A stretch of 35,439 nt of DNA from an uncultured Angelakisella sp. (lineage in GTDB: Bacteria > Bacillota > Clostridia > Oscillospirales > Ruminococcaceae): positions 1 to 35,439 of the forward strand of contig CAJUFK010000024.1 of assembly GCA_910585535.1 (NCBI GenBank), in the 5' to 3' direction. The translations under genes and the position numbers were made by a program. The notes below the pieces were generated by a model. It did not search any database. It had not been told where the DNA came from and worked only from the letters and a program-made list of their open reading frames with translations. Of this stretch, positions 22,219 through 30,064 are shown piece after piece. Numbering within the stretch: the first letter of the stretch is position 1; every line of letters begins with the position of its first letter.

Positions 22219-23739
22219 TTACAGTACCGGAATGAGGAGGACCCGGCGCTCCCGGCCTTCGGTCTCCTCCGGATTCTCTCCGGTGATCTTATCCATATTG
22301 GTGTTGTACCGCTTGGCGATGTCCCAAAGGGTCTCCCCCGGGTCCGCCAGATAGAGATACAGGCCGGGGGCGGCGGCATCCTCCCGGGGGGCCTTTTCAT
22401 CCACCTGGACCTCGTCCAGAAGCATCGCCCGCACCTGGCAGGAGAGGATCCCGGTAAACTCCAGGTCACAGCGGACCTCCAGGGTGTCGTTGGCGGAGAA
22501 ACTCCAGGCACAGCTTTGGCAGACCAGTTTTCCCTCCAGGAGGGTCCCATCCTCCTCACAGGGGAACTTTTGGGAGACCTCCAGCACCTTGTCAAAGTAG
22601 TACAGCTGGCCGTCCTCCATCTTGGCCAGCATGGCCACAGTTACCTTCCCTTCCGCCACAGGGCCGCCGCTTTCCCCACGGACGGCGAGGGAAACCCCTT
22701 CGCACCACAGGTCCACCACCGCCTCCGCTTTTTCCGGCAGGGGAACGCTTTCCTTGCAGGGGATGGTCTCTTGAAGGGTGCGGCAGACCCGGGTAAGGGA
22801 CGCCGCCCGGGTGCGGAAGCTGCACTGGTTCTTGGTGGAGTAGCAGTCGGAGCAGAATTGGGCGGTGTAGGGAAGCCAGCCCCGGACGCAGCTTTCCACC
22901 ACGGCGTCCACAGCCAGAAGGCGGTACTCCCCGTCCTCCCCGGCGGCAGGTTCGGCGGAAACAGAGGTCACCTGCTGCCAAACGTCGCAAAGGCTCCCTT
23001 CCCCAAGGCCCTCCAGCTCGCAGATGGCGCTGGTGGGGAGGGTGTAGTCCAGCTGGTCAAATCCTCCCCCGGCACACTGGTAAAGGATGTGGAGGTTCAG
23101 TTCCCCCCGAAGCACCGCCTTCCCCGCCACCTGCTTTACCTCTGTGACCCGGGCGGCGGCTCCCACCCGGATGATGGACAGAATGGGGGGCTTGCCGTGG
23201 GTCAGATCCACCTTCTCCGTCACCCGAGTTTCCCGGATGCACTGACCCAAAAGGCGGGTGGCCTCGACCTGCTCCCGCTTCAGCTGGAGGCCCATCCCCT
23301 CCCCTTCAGCGATGGCCTGGTCCTCCCGGCTGCCCACCGCCTTGACGGTGAGGACCAGGGCCCCCCGGATGTCCAGCCTGCGCTGGTTCACCGCCCGGCA
23401 GTTGAGATAGTCCACTTGGGCGGAAAGGGAAAGGACCGGGGCAGGGTGGTCCGCTTTCATCTCCACGATGCGGGAAAAGGGAACCTTGTATTCCCCTCTG
23501 GCCACCCCTTCCCCTGTGGAGACATAGTAGACGGTGATAACCGCCATCCCCTCCAGCTCCAGCTTGCCGGGGCTGGCCCTGCGTCCGGTAAGAACAGGGG
23601 CCACCGAGCATTTCAGGATGCGTACAATGTCCGGGCAATAGTCCGGCAGAAGGGCGTCACACTCGATGGGCTGCTCCACCGTCTGGTCAATAAGGGGTTC
23701 GTTTATAAAAAGGGGCTGCCGGGTCAATTTGAGTTCCAT
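22219..23739 (-). CDS. sipL: SPOCS/DUF3794 + LysM spore coat protein, SipL-like
   Basis: A 506-aa protein. DUF3794 (SPOCS) modules fill most of its length, and a LysM domain closes it (residues ~455-506: YLADPGETLWDIAKRYN, then VLLIPVL). This layout matches SipL of Clostridioides difficile, which binds SpoIVA through its LysM domain, and is analogous to SpoVID of Bacillus. It is expected on the forespore surface in the mother cell, tethering SpoIVA and the coat. It lies 15 bp upstream of spoIVA in one operon, which strongly supports that partnership. The start at 23739 has GGAGGAGAGG. Nearly twenty cysteines suggest disulfide cross-linking in the coat. Other SPOCS-LysM proteins exist, so the symbol is an inference from layout and context. 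Confidence 0.85.
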   Translation of the reverse strand: MELKLTRQPLFINEPLIDQTVEQPIECDALLPDYCPDIVRILKCSVAPVLTGRRASPGKLELEGMAVITVYYVSTGEGVARGEYKVPFSRIVEMKADHPAPVLSLSAQVDYLNCRAVNQRRLDIRGALVLTVKAVGSREDQAIAEGEGMGLQLKREQVEATRLLGQCIRETRVTEKVDLTHGKPPILSIIRVGAAARVTEVKQVAGKAVLRGELNLHILYQCAGGGFDQLDYTLPTSAICELEGLGEGSLCDVWQQVTSVSAEPAAGEDGEYRLLAVDAVVESCVRGWLPYTAQFCSDCYSTKNQCSFRTRAASLTRVCRTLQETIPCKESVPLPEKAEAVVDLWCEGVSLAVRGESGGPVAEGKVTVAMLAKMEDGQLYYFDKVLEVSQKFPCEEDGTLLEGKLVCQSCAWSFSANDTLEVRCDLEFTGILSCQVRAMLLDEVQVDEKAPREDAAAPGLYLYLADPGETLWDIAKRYNTNMDKITGENPEETEGRERRVLLIPVL

Positions 23740-23810
23740 AGATACCTCTCCTCCTTTGTCCTGTATCCGCGACGGCGCTTACCGCCTGCGGACGCGTTTT
23801 TCTCACCACC

Positions 23811-23839
23811 ACTATATGAGGGGCCCGTACCGAATATTC
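23811..23839 (-). promoter_or_regulatory. Candidate sigma-E promoter of the sipL-spoIVA operon
   Basis: On the minus strand GAATATT (-35, 23839-23833), a 14-bp spacer and CATATAGT (-10, 23818-23811) fit the sigma-E pattern (ATA, 16-18 bp, CATACAHT). It lies 72 bp upstream of the SipL-like start. No sigma-A promoter is seen there. Confidence 0.65.
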
Positions 23840-24083
23840 TGCTGGAGACCTTTGGCGGCTGGCTGCTCCCCTGGAATCGATTTGTCCCCTTTTCGGTTCC
23901 CGTCAAAGGACAAAACAACAAAGATCTGACCGTTTTCAATAGACTCCTGTTGTTTTTCCACCGTGAGAGGACATTTTGGCTGTAAAAAAACTAATTATTT
24001 TGACATTTTTATCTGGGACAACCCCCTTGACTTTTGTCTAAAACAGAAAACTTTTTTCATCATAAAGAAAAGTTTTATTACTT

Positions 24084-24111
24084 TGTAGTAAAATGTGATA
24101 TAATTACTACA
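24084..24111 (+). promoter_or_regulatory. Extended -10 promoter inside an inverted repeat
   Basis: TGATATAAT (24096-24104) is an extended -10 element with a perfect TATAAT. It is enclosed by a perfect inverted repeat, TGTAGTAA (24084-24091) and TTACTACA (24104-24111), with 12 bp between. The half-sites resemble the TACTACA boxes of BlaI/MecI repressors, though the spacing differs. An AT-rich tract with AAAACTTTT/AAAAGTTTT arms lies just upstream. It probably drives the 58-aa gene at 24224. Confidence 0.6.
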
Positions 24112-24223
24112 GAGCAGTTGATAAAATCTCAAAATAGAGGTATTTTCGGGTTCTGTTTTGAGCCGCTCTTGGACAAGGGGGGCGTTTCCCCCCACAGCTT
24201 CGATGTAAGGAGGTGCTTCTCCC

Positions 24224-24400
24224 ATGGACAACCGGGAACTTGCGGCATTGCACAGCAAATTGGTCATCTATCGAAACGGGCTTCAAAGCGCAAAGGCAAA
24301 AGGCGACTTGGACAAGGCCCGGGAATGGTTGGAGGGCATTGCCTCCCTGAAGCGGGAGATCGCGCACCAGCGAAGCGCGGCCACCTCCAGCAAAAGCTGA
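24224..24400 (+). CDS. Small 58-aa helical protein
   Basis: A short gene encoding 58 residues, starting MDNRELAALHSKLVIYRNGL and ending ATSSKS. Its ribosome binding site, TAAGGAGGT (24206-24214), is among the strongest in the window. The peptide is almost entirely helical and charged, with heptad-like leucines (LAALHSKL, LDKAREWLEGIASLKREI). A two-helix hairpin or a dimeric coiled coil is likely. It has no membrane segment. I do not recognise the family. It has its own extended -10 promoter within a dyad and its own terminator, so it is a free-standing regulated gene. Spo0E-like phosphatases and small regulatory helices are similar in size, but no signature supports either. Confidence 0.75.
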   Translation: MDNRELAALHSKLVIYRNGLQSAKAKGDLDKAREWLEGIASLKREIAHQRSAATSSKS

Positions 24401-24406
24401 TCCTTG

Positions 24407-24457
24407 CTCCCCCTCTCCCCGGCCCCGGCAGCCGGGCGGGAGGGGGTTCTTTTTTTC
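24407..24457 (+). terminator. Terminator of the 58-aa gene
   Basis: A C-rich arm (CTCCCCCTCTCCCCGGC) pairs with GCCGGGCGGGAGGGGG, with small internal mismatches. TTCTTTTTTT follows. It lies right after the stop codon at 24400. Confidence 0.85.
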
Positions 24458-24464
24458 GGGTGAG

Positions 24465-24504
24465 ACAGAAAAGCAGGCGCGCCCGCTTTTGGGACGCGCC
24501 TGCT
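24465..24504 (-). terminator. Terminator of the branched-chain aminotransferase gene
   Basis: AAGCAGGCGCG (24471-24481) and CGCGCCTGCTT (24494-24504) form a perfect 11-bp stem. On the minus strand TTTTCTGT follows. It lies 20 bp beyond the stop of the aminotransferase gene. Confidence 0.75.
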
Positions 24505-24523
24505 TGGACAGCAATCGCTTTTG

Positions 24524-25597
24524 TTACGCCTTGCAGACAAAAACCGACCAGTCGTGGGGATCTTCCAGACTGCCGTACTGGATGCCGGTAAGGGTGTCGT
24601 AAAGCCGCTGGGTCAAAGCGCCGATCTTGCCCTGGTTGAAGATCATCCGCTTCTCTTCCCACTTCAGCTCCCCAATGGGGCTGATGACGGCGGCGGTTCC
24701 GGTGCCGAAGGCCTCCAGAACCCGGCCCTGGTCGTTGGCCTCGGCCAGCTCCTGGATTGTAATGCGGCGCTCGCTGACCTTGATCCCCCAATCCTTCAGC
24801 AGCTGAATGGAGGACTTCCGGGTGATGCCGGGGAGGATGGATCCGTGGAGTTCCGGGGTAACCACCTCTCCCTCCAGGACGAAGAAGACGTTCATGGCCC
24901 CCACTTCCTCGATATACCGCTGCTCCACGCCGTCCAGCCAGAGGACCTGGGAGTAATTCTGGCGGTGGGCCTCATCCTGGGCGATTAGGGAAGCAGCATA
25001 GTTGCCGCCGGTCTTTGCCATGCCGGTGCCCCCCCGGACCGCCCGGACGTACCGGTCCTCCACGTAGATCTTCACCGGCTCCAGGCCGGATTCATAGTAG
25101 GCCCCGGAGGGGGAGGTGATGATAAGGAAGAGGTACTCGTCCCCGGGATGCACCCCCAGAACAGGGTCCACAGCGATGATAAAGGGACGGATATACAGGG
25201 AGGTGCCCTCGTCGTGGGGGACCCAGTCCTTGTCCACCTCCACCAGCTTCTTCACCCCGGCCAGGCAGACCTCCTCGTCGATGGGGGGGATCACCAGCCG
25301 CTGGTTGGAAGCGTTGAGACGGGCGAAATTCTCCTGGGGACGGAAAAGCAGGATGTCCCCGTTCTTGCCGTAGTAGGCCTTCATCCCCTCGAAGACGGTT
25401 TGGCCGTAATGGAGGCACATAGCCGCCGGAGAAAGGGCCAGATCGCCATATGGCACAACGCGGGGGTCGTGCCAGCCCTTGCCGGTCTTGTAGTTCATCA
25501 GGAACATATGGTCACTAAACTGCTTCCCGAAGGGCAGCTTCTCCCCCGGGACGGGCTTCGCCTTGGGGGTCTTGGTGAGTTCCACTCTAATTTCCAT
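24524..25597 (-). CDS. ilvE: Branched-chain amino acid aminotransferase
   Basis: A 357-aa fold-IV PLP enzyme that exchanges the amino group between glutamate and the 2-oxo acids of valine, leucine and isoleucine. Key segments are HYGQTVFEGMKAYYG, RPQENFARLNASNQRL, the PLP-lysine region MAKTGGNYAASL, EEVGAMNVFFVLEG, and FGTGTAAVISPIGEL near the C-terminus. The length and sequence are those of the eukaryote-like BCAT group II, common in Clostridia. The start at 25597 was chosen as the conserved MEIRVELTK beginning; AAAGGA lies 11 bases upstream, which is rather far. It is 38 bp after the glutamate dehydrogenase gene. Pairing the two in one transcript makes sense because the dehydrogenase supplies or recycles glutamate. 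Confidence 0.95.
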   Translation of the reverse strand: MEIRVELTKTPKAKPVPGEKLPFGKQFSDHMFLMNYKTGKGWHDPRVVPYGDLALSPAAMCLHYGQTVFEGMKAYYGKNGDILLFRPQENFARLNASNQRLVIPPIDEEVCLAGVKKLVEVDKDWVPHDEGTSLYIRPFIIAVDPVLGVHPGDEYLFLIITSPSGAYYESGLEPVKIYVEDRYVRAVRGGTGMAKTGGNYAASLIAQDEAHRQNYSQVLWLDGVEQRYIEEVGAMNVFFVLEGEVVTPELHGSILPGITRKSSIQLLKDWGIKVSERRITIQELAEANDQGRVLEAFGTGTAAVISPIGELKWEEKRMIFNQGKIGALTQRLYDTLTGIQYGSLEDPHDWSVFVCKA

Positions 25598-25635
25598 GGG
25601 TCTATCAGTCCTTTCTGTCGGTTTCGCAGGAGGAG

Positions 25636-26988
<1,353 letters not shown>

Positions 26989-27061
26989 CTTTCTCATTCC
27001 TCCTTGCTGTAAGGCTCACAAGAGGGAGCGGTTCTCCCTGTTTTCCAAACCTTTGCACCTA

Positions 27062-27090
27062 ATTATAGTCCTGTAAATTGCGATTGACAA
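27062..27090 (-). promoter_or_regulatory. Promoter of the gdhA-ilvE operon
   Basis: On the minus strand TTGTCA (27090-27085), a 17-bp spacer and a perfect TATAAT (27067-27062). It is back to back with the RNase P RNA promoter. Confidence 0.85.
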
Positions 27091-27108
27091 GTTTTTCCGA
27101 AAAAAAAG

Positions 27109-27137
27109 TTGGCTTTTTTACGATCCTGTGCTATACT
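27109..27137 (+). promoter_or_regulatory. Promoter of the RNase P RNA gene
   Basis: TTGGCT (27109-27114), a 17-bp spacer and TATACT (27132-27137). The predicted start near 27144 coincides with the 5' end expected for the RNA. Confidence 0.85.
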
Positions 27138-27144
27138 CTTTCTA

Positions 27145-27503
27145 GTGCGAGCAGTCCAGACAGCGGCGGATGAGGGCCGAAAGACCCCATCTGAGGAAAG
27201 TCCGAGCTTCACAGGGCAAGGGTAGCTGCTAACGGCAGCCGGAGGCGACTCTAGGGACAGTGCAACAGAGAGATACCGCCGGACGGGGGTTTCCCCCGGA
27301 CCGGTAAGGGTGGAAAGGCGAGGTAAAAGCTCACCAGCGCCCGGGAGACCGGGCGGCTATGTAAACCCTACCCGAAGCAACACCGCACAGGGGCAATAAC
27401 GGCGGCCCGCCGGTCCCGCTTAGGTGGCTGGAGTCCGGCGGCGACGCCGGACCAAGATAGATCGTTGTCAAATACAGAACTCGGCTTACAGAACTGGTCG
27501 CGC
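27145..27503 (+). ncRNA. rnpB: RNase P RNA, bacterial type
   Basis: The catalytic RNA of RNase P, which trims the 5' leaders of pre-tRNAs. The universally conserved core is readable: GAGGAAAGTCCGAGCTTC near 27193, ACAGTGCAACAGAGAGATA near 27258, GGTAAGGGTGGAAAGGCGAGG near 27302 (split from its neighbours), and the 3' part GGGGCAATAACGG, AAGATAGATCGTTGTC, then CAGAACTCGGCTTACAGAAC. The ends GCGAGCAGTCCAG and CTGGTCGC pair as helix P1. The layout, with a P15-like GGTCCCGCTTAGG segment, suits ancestral type A. It has a promoter directly upstream and a terminator at 27516. End positions are approximate to a few bases. Confidence 0.97.
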
Positions 27504-27515
27504 AAAAAACAAAAG

Positions 27516-27559
27516 AGGCGGTCCCTTTCCCCGGCTTTGGGGGAGGGGGCCGCTTTTTT
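27516..27559 (+). terminator. Terminator of the RNase P RNA gene
   Basis: AGGCGGTCCC with CCCC pairs with GGGG and GGGGCCGC through a GC-rich stem with a small internal loop, followed by TTTTTT at 27554-27559. Confidence 0.85.
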
Positions 27560-27598
27560 GGCGGAGGGCAGAAAATTTTTCGGTGGGTATATATTCCG

Positions 27599-27628
27599 GC
27601 ATTTTCGGCCATACTTTTTGCATAAAAT
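27599..27628 (+). promoter_or_regulatory. Possible sigma-E promoter of DUF2508-bofA
   Basis: GCATTTT (27599-27605), a 15-bp spacer and CATAAAAT (27621-27628) are close to the sigma-E pattern. The match is weaker than that of the sipL operon. No good sigma-A promoter is visible between the rnpB terminator and the gene. Confidence 0.4.
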
Positions 27629-27640
27629 TAGAGTGTGTTG

Positions 27641-27745
27641 GGTAACTGCCGGATTGCTTCGGAAACTTTAAGGCGTTCCGGCAGCCGCCCGTTCCGGCAG
27701 GCAGCCCGCAAAGCGACGCCGCTAGGCGCAGTGTTGGAAAACACT
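27641..27745 (+). promoter_or_regulatory. Structured leader with alternative hairpins
   Basis: CTGCCGG (27646-27652) can pair with either of two CCGGCAG copies, at 27678-27684 or 27694-27700. Both copies lie in the direct repeat GTTCCGGCAG. A further stem, GTGTTGG with AACACT (about 27732-27745), lies before the ribosome binding site. I cannot match it to a known riboswitch class. GCAAAGCGAC near 27708 recalls part of the GEMM consensus, but the rest does not fit. Confidence 0.4.
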
Positions 27746-27769
27746 CCACCCAAGGAGGAGGAACCGAAG

Positions 27770-28108
27770 ATGAATCATTCTGCCGCGAAAGCCATTCCCC
27801 TGTCCGATACCGTTATACCGGTGGAACGGGGAACTCTCCGCCGGAAGCTGGCCCAGGTGCGGCTGCAGCTGGCCTGTGCCGAGGATCTCTTTAACTGCGC
27901 CACCGACGACGCTGTTGTAGATTCCAGCATCTATCAGCTGAAGTCCCTCCAGGTCTATTACAGCTTCCTCATGCGCCAGCTGCGCTTGGAGGAGGGAGAG
28001 GACGACGGGGAGGAATCCCTTGTCCTTCCCCCCAGGGTTGTCCCGGAGGGACCCGCCGCGCCGCTGCCGGAGCTTTACCAGGAGGAGGTGGCGGAAACGA
28101 TGGGGTAG
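27770..28108 (+). CDS. DUF2508 (YaaL-like) protein
   Basis: A 112-aa protein. Residues ~22-72 match DUF2508: LRRKLAQVRLQLACAEDLFN, then ATDDAVVDSSIYQLKSLQVYY. This is a short helical pair found next to bofA in many spore formers (YaaL in Bacillus), with unknown biochemical function. The C-terminal ~40 residues are an acidic, proline-containing extension (EEGEDDGEESL) absent from the short Bacillus version. The ATG at 27770 has AAGGAGGAGG at ideal distance; the longer frame runs through the structured leader and lacks a site. It lies 11 bp before bofA. Confidence 0.85.
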   Translation: MNHSAAKAIPLSDTVIPVERGTLRRKLAQVRLQLACAEDLFNCATDDAVVDSSIYQLKSLQVYYSFLMRQLRLEEGEDDGEESLVLPPRVVPEGPAAPLPELYQEEVAETMG

Positions 28109-28119
28109 CCGCCGATCCT

Positions 28120-28359
28120 ATGGTCACTGGTCTGCTGGTCGTCGGGTTCCTGGTCTTGGCCCTCCTGATCCGGATGCGCCGGGCCATTGGGACAGCCGCT
28201 GTCTCGGCAGCCATGGGCTTTACCGCCATGGGGGCAGTTAATCTCACCGGTCTCATTACCGGCGTCACCCTGCCCCTGAACCTGTTCACCCTTTTGGTCT
28301 GCACCGTCCTGGGCGCGCCGGGGGTGGTCTCTATGCTGGTCCTCCAGCTGTTCTGGTGA
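28120..28359 (+). CDS. bofA: BofA family pro-sigma-K processing inhibitor
   Basis: A 79-aa membrane protein. The conserved C-terminal stretch is clear: AVNLTGLITGVTLPLN, then GAPGVVSMLVLQL, after an N-terminal hydrophobic helix (residues 2-17). In Bacillus, BofA sits in the outer forespore membrane and, with SpoIVFA, holds the SpoIVFB protease inactive until the forespore signals, delaying sigma-K activation. The typical length is about 85 residues. No separate ribosome binding site is seen before the ATG, which is 11 bp after the DUF2508 stop, so its translation is probably coupled. Many Clostridia keep bofA even where the rest of the pathway differs. Confidence 0.9.
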   Translation: MVTGLLVVGFLVLALLIRMRRAIGTAAVSAAMGFTAMGAVNLTGLITGVTLPLNLFTLLVCTVLGAPGVVSMLVLQLFW

Positions 28360-28375
28360 GAGAGCGAACAAAAAA

Positions 28376-28420
28376 CAACGCCCGGAGGCGCTGCGAAGAG
28401 GCGGGCTCCGGGTGTTTTTG
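28376..28420. terminator. Bidirectional terminator between bofA and the GNAT gene
   Basis: ACGCCCGGAG (28379-28387 region) pairs with CTCCGGGTGT (28406-28415), followed by TTTTT. On the minus strand the stem is followed by GTTGTTTTTTG. It ends both bofA and the long minus-strand proline operon. Confidence 0.9.
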
Positions 28421-28433
28421 CGTGGAACGAGCC

Positions 28434-29084
28434 TCACTCATTCCTTGTATTCATGCCCGCCAGGATCTCCTCCTCCCCGGCGGCGTCAAACCCCGCCAGG
28501 GCCGGGTGGCCGGTGAGGGCCTTCACGATGCGCCAGCCGTCCCGACTGTGTACGGCGTTCTGGGGGATGGGCCGGAAGCCCAGGTCCAGGTAGACCTTCA
28601 CCGCCACCCAGGAGGTGGTCTGGGTGGGGATCTTGGCATGGGTGTAGCCCAGGCTCCCCAGCGTCTTTAGGGCGCGGGCGACCAAGGGCTTGGAGAGCCC
28701 CCGGCCTTGATGATCCCGGCGCACCGCCACCCAATGGACCCAGCCGGCCCCCGAGGGATCTCCGCGGATAACGTCAAAGTAGGCGCTGGCGGTGGCCACC
28801 TTCTCCCCCGCTTCGTTTTCAAGAAAAATCATTCGGTTTGGCAGGATGTCCTCGTAGCCGCCAAAGTACCGCCCCCAGGCCTCCAGGCCCTGTTGGCAGG
28901 TGGAAAACTCTTTGGCGGACTGCTCTATGGCAATCCAGCTGTCCCGGTCCCCTGGCCGGTAGAACACAAAGCGGTATCCTGGGGGAAGGGGGTATTCCGG
29001 GAGGTTCTTCAGGTTCCGCTCTAAAAGCAGTTCGTAGTATCGGATGCGTTCATCCAGGTTGTCAAATTCCGGTTCCTGTTTCAT
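28434..29084 (-). CDS. GNAT family N-acetyltransferase
   Basis: A 216-aa protein with a Gcn5-related acetyltransferase domain in its C-terminal two thirds. The acetyl-CoA pyrophosphate loop is VRRDHQGRGLSKPLVARALK near residue 140, preceded by the beta-4 strand GWVHWVAV and followed by YTHAKIPTQTTSWVAVKVYLDLGFRP, shown here as separate family landmarks. It transfers acetyl from acetyl-CoA to an unknown amine. The N-terminal ~45 residues (LDERIRYYELLLERNLKNLPEY) are an added helical segment. The ATG at 29084 comes 4 bp after the stop of the previous gene (TGATAAAATG) with only a weak AGGG site, so coupling is likely. The longer frame upstream is an artefact of the neighbour's acidic tail. Confidence 0.85.
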   Translation of the reverse strand: MKQEPEFDNLDERIRYYELLLERNLKNLPEYPLPPGYRFVFYRPGDRDSWIAIEQSAKEFSTCQQGLEAWGRYFGGYEDILPNRMIFLENEAGEKVATASAYFDVIRGDPSGAGWVHWVAVRRDHQGRGLSKPLVARALKTLGSLGYTHAKIPTQTTSWVAVKVYLDLGFRPIPQNAVHSRDGWRIVKALTGHPALAGFDAAGEEEILAGMNTRNE

Positions 29085-29088
29085 TTTA

Positions 29089-30039
29089 TCAGCCCTGCAT
29101 CTCCGGCGGAGGCTCCTCCGAGGAGGGATCTTCCTCCCCGTCGGAGGATTCACTGCTCTCTCCGTCCTCACTTTCGCCGTCGCTTTCCCCGTCCCCTTCG
29201 CTCTCTCCGTCGGAGGAGGAGCCCTCATCGGAGGAACCGTCCTCGGTCGGGGCGGAGGACGCCGAAGAGGACACGGCGTTGCCGGCCATCTCCGGCACGA
29301 CCTCACTAATGGAGATCTCCTCACCGGGCAGGTCAGGCATGGTGTCACTGGTCACCAGCTGGCCGTTGCCGGGCAGGTCCTTAATGGCGTAAAGGTACCA
29401 GCCGTTGCGGTTCTTGTGCATCTCGTAGATCATGTACTTTTCCGGCTCCGGGTTTCCCAGGTTACCGTCCTCGTCCAGGTTCAGAATGGTGCTGGGGGGG
29501 ACGTAGCCCATCCGCAGCTCCACAGTATCCCCGCTGATCTTGTTGATCTCCTCCACCCGGGGGGTGGCAAAGCCGGTGATGGTGATAATGGGCACATGGT
29601 AGGAGCGGATCTCCTCGTCGTAGAGATAGCTGTCCTGGAGGTCGCCGAAGGAGCGGTGTTCCAGCTTGACATCCGGCCCGAACAGCTGTTGAGCCGCCAC
29701 GTCGATGTCGCTGGCGGGAATAATCATCATATCGGCGTCGTCGTATTCGTACTGGCTGCGCTTCTCCCCCATGGCGGTGGACCAGATGGAATACTGGAGA
29801 AGGCTGGCGTTGTCGATGTTCACCGGGTTTTCAAAGGGCACCGGGTCGAAGATCACCACCGGCAGGAGCATCCGCTCGAACTCCTTCTTCCGGGCGGAGT
29901 TGTCCAAAAGGCTCTTGGTGGTGTTCAGGCAGAAGCTGGCCACGGTGAAGAAGCCCACCAGGCAGAGGATGATAAAGACCCCGCCAATGGGCGCAGCGTA
30001 GCGGTTTCGCCTGCCGGCGCGGAAGATGGCTCTGTTCAT
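29089..30039 (-). CDS. Single-pass membrane protein with long acidic Ser/Glu/Asp tail
   Basis: A 316-aa protein that I do not recognise. A basic N-terminus (NRAIFRAGRRNRY) and one membrane helix at about residues 16-40 anchor it, so the rest should lie outside the cell. Residues ~50-245 form a soluble domain (LLPVVIFDPVPFENPVNID, WYLYAIKDLPGNGQLVTSDT). The last ~65 residues are a low-complexity tail of Ser, Glu, Asp and Gly, ending PPPEMQG and carrying almost no positive charge. AGGAGG precedes the ATG. It lies 25 bp after proA and 4 bp before the GNAT gene in the same operon. The tail could bind cations or cross the cell wall; both are guesses. Confidence 0.8.
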   Translation of the reverse strand: MNRAIFRAGRRNRYAAPIGGVFIILCLVGFFTVASFCLNTTKSLLDNSARKKEFERMLLPVVIFDPVPFENPVNIDNASLLQYSIWSTAMGEKRSQYEYDDADMMIIPASDIDVAAQQLFGPDVKLEHRSFGDLQDSYLYDEEIRSYHVPIITITGFATPRVEEINKISGDTVELRMGYVPPSTILNLDEDGNLGNPEPEKYMIYEMHKNRNGWYLYAIKDLPGNGQLVTSDTMPDLPGEEISISEVVPEMAGNAVSSSASSAPTEDGSSDEGSSSDGESEGDGESDGESEDGESSESSDGEEDPSSEEPPPEMQG

Positions 30040-30064
30040 GGACGCTGTTCCTCCTGTCCCCTGT

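Noticed and set aside
24471..24504. Inverted repeat considered as a recombination site
   Set aside because: Position just after the aminotransferase stop and the following T run make an intrinsic terminator the simpler explanation.
27691..27730. Possible GEMM (c-di-GMP-I) riboswitch because of GCAAAGCGAC
   Set aside because: Only this short segment resembles the consensus; the flanking stems and the second half do not fit.
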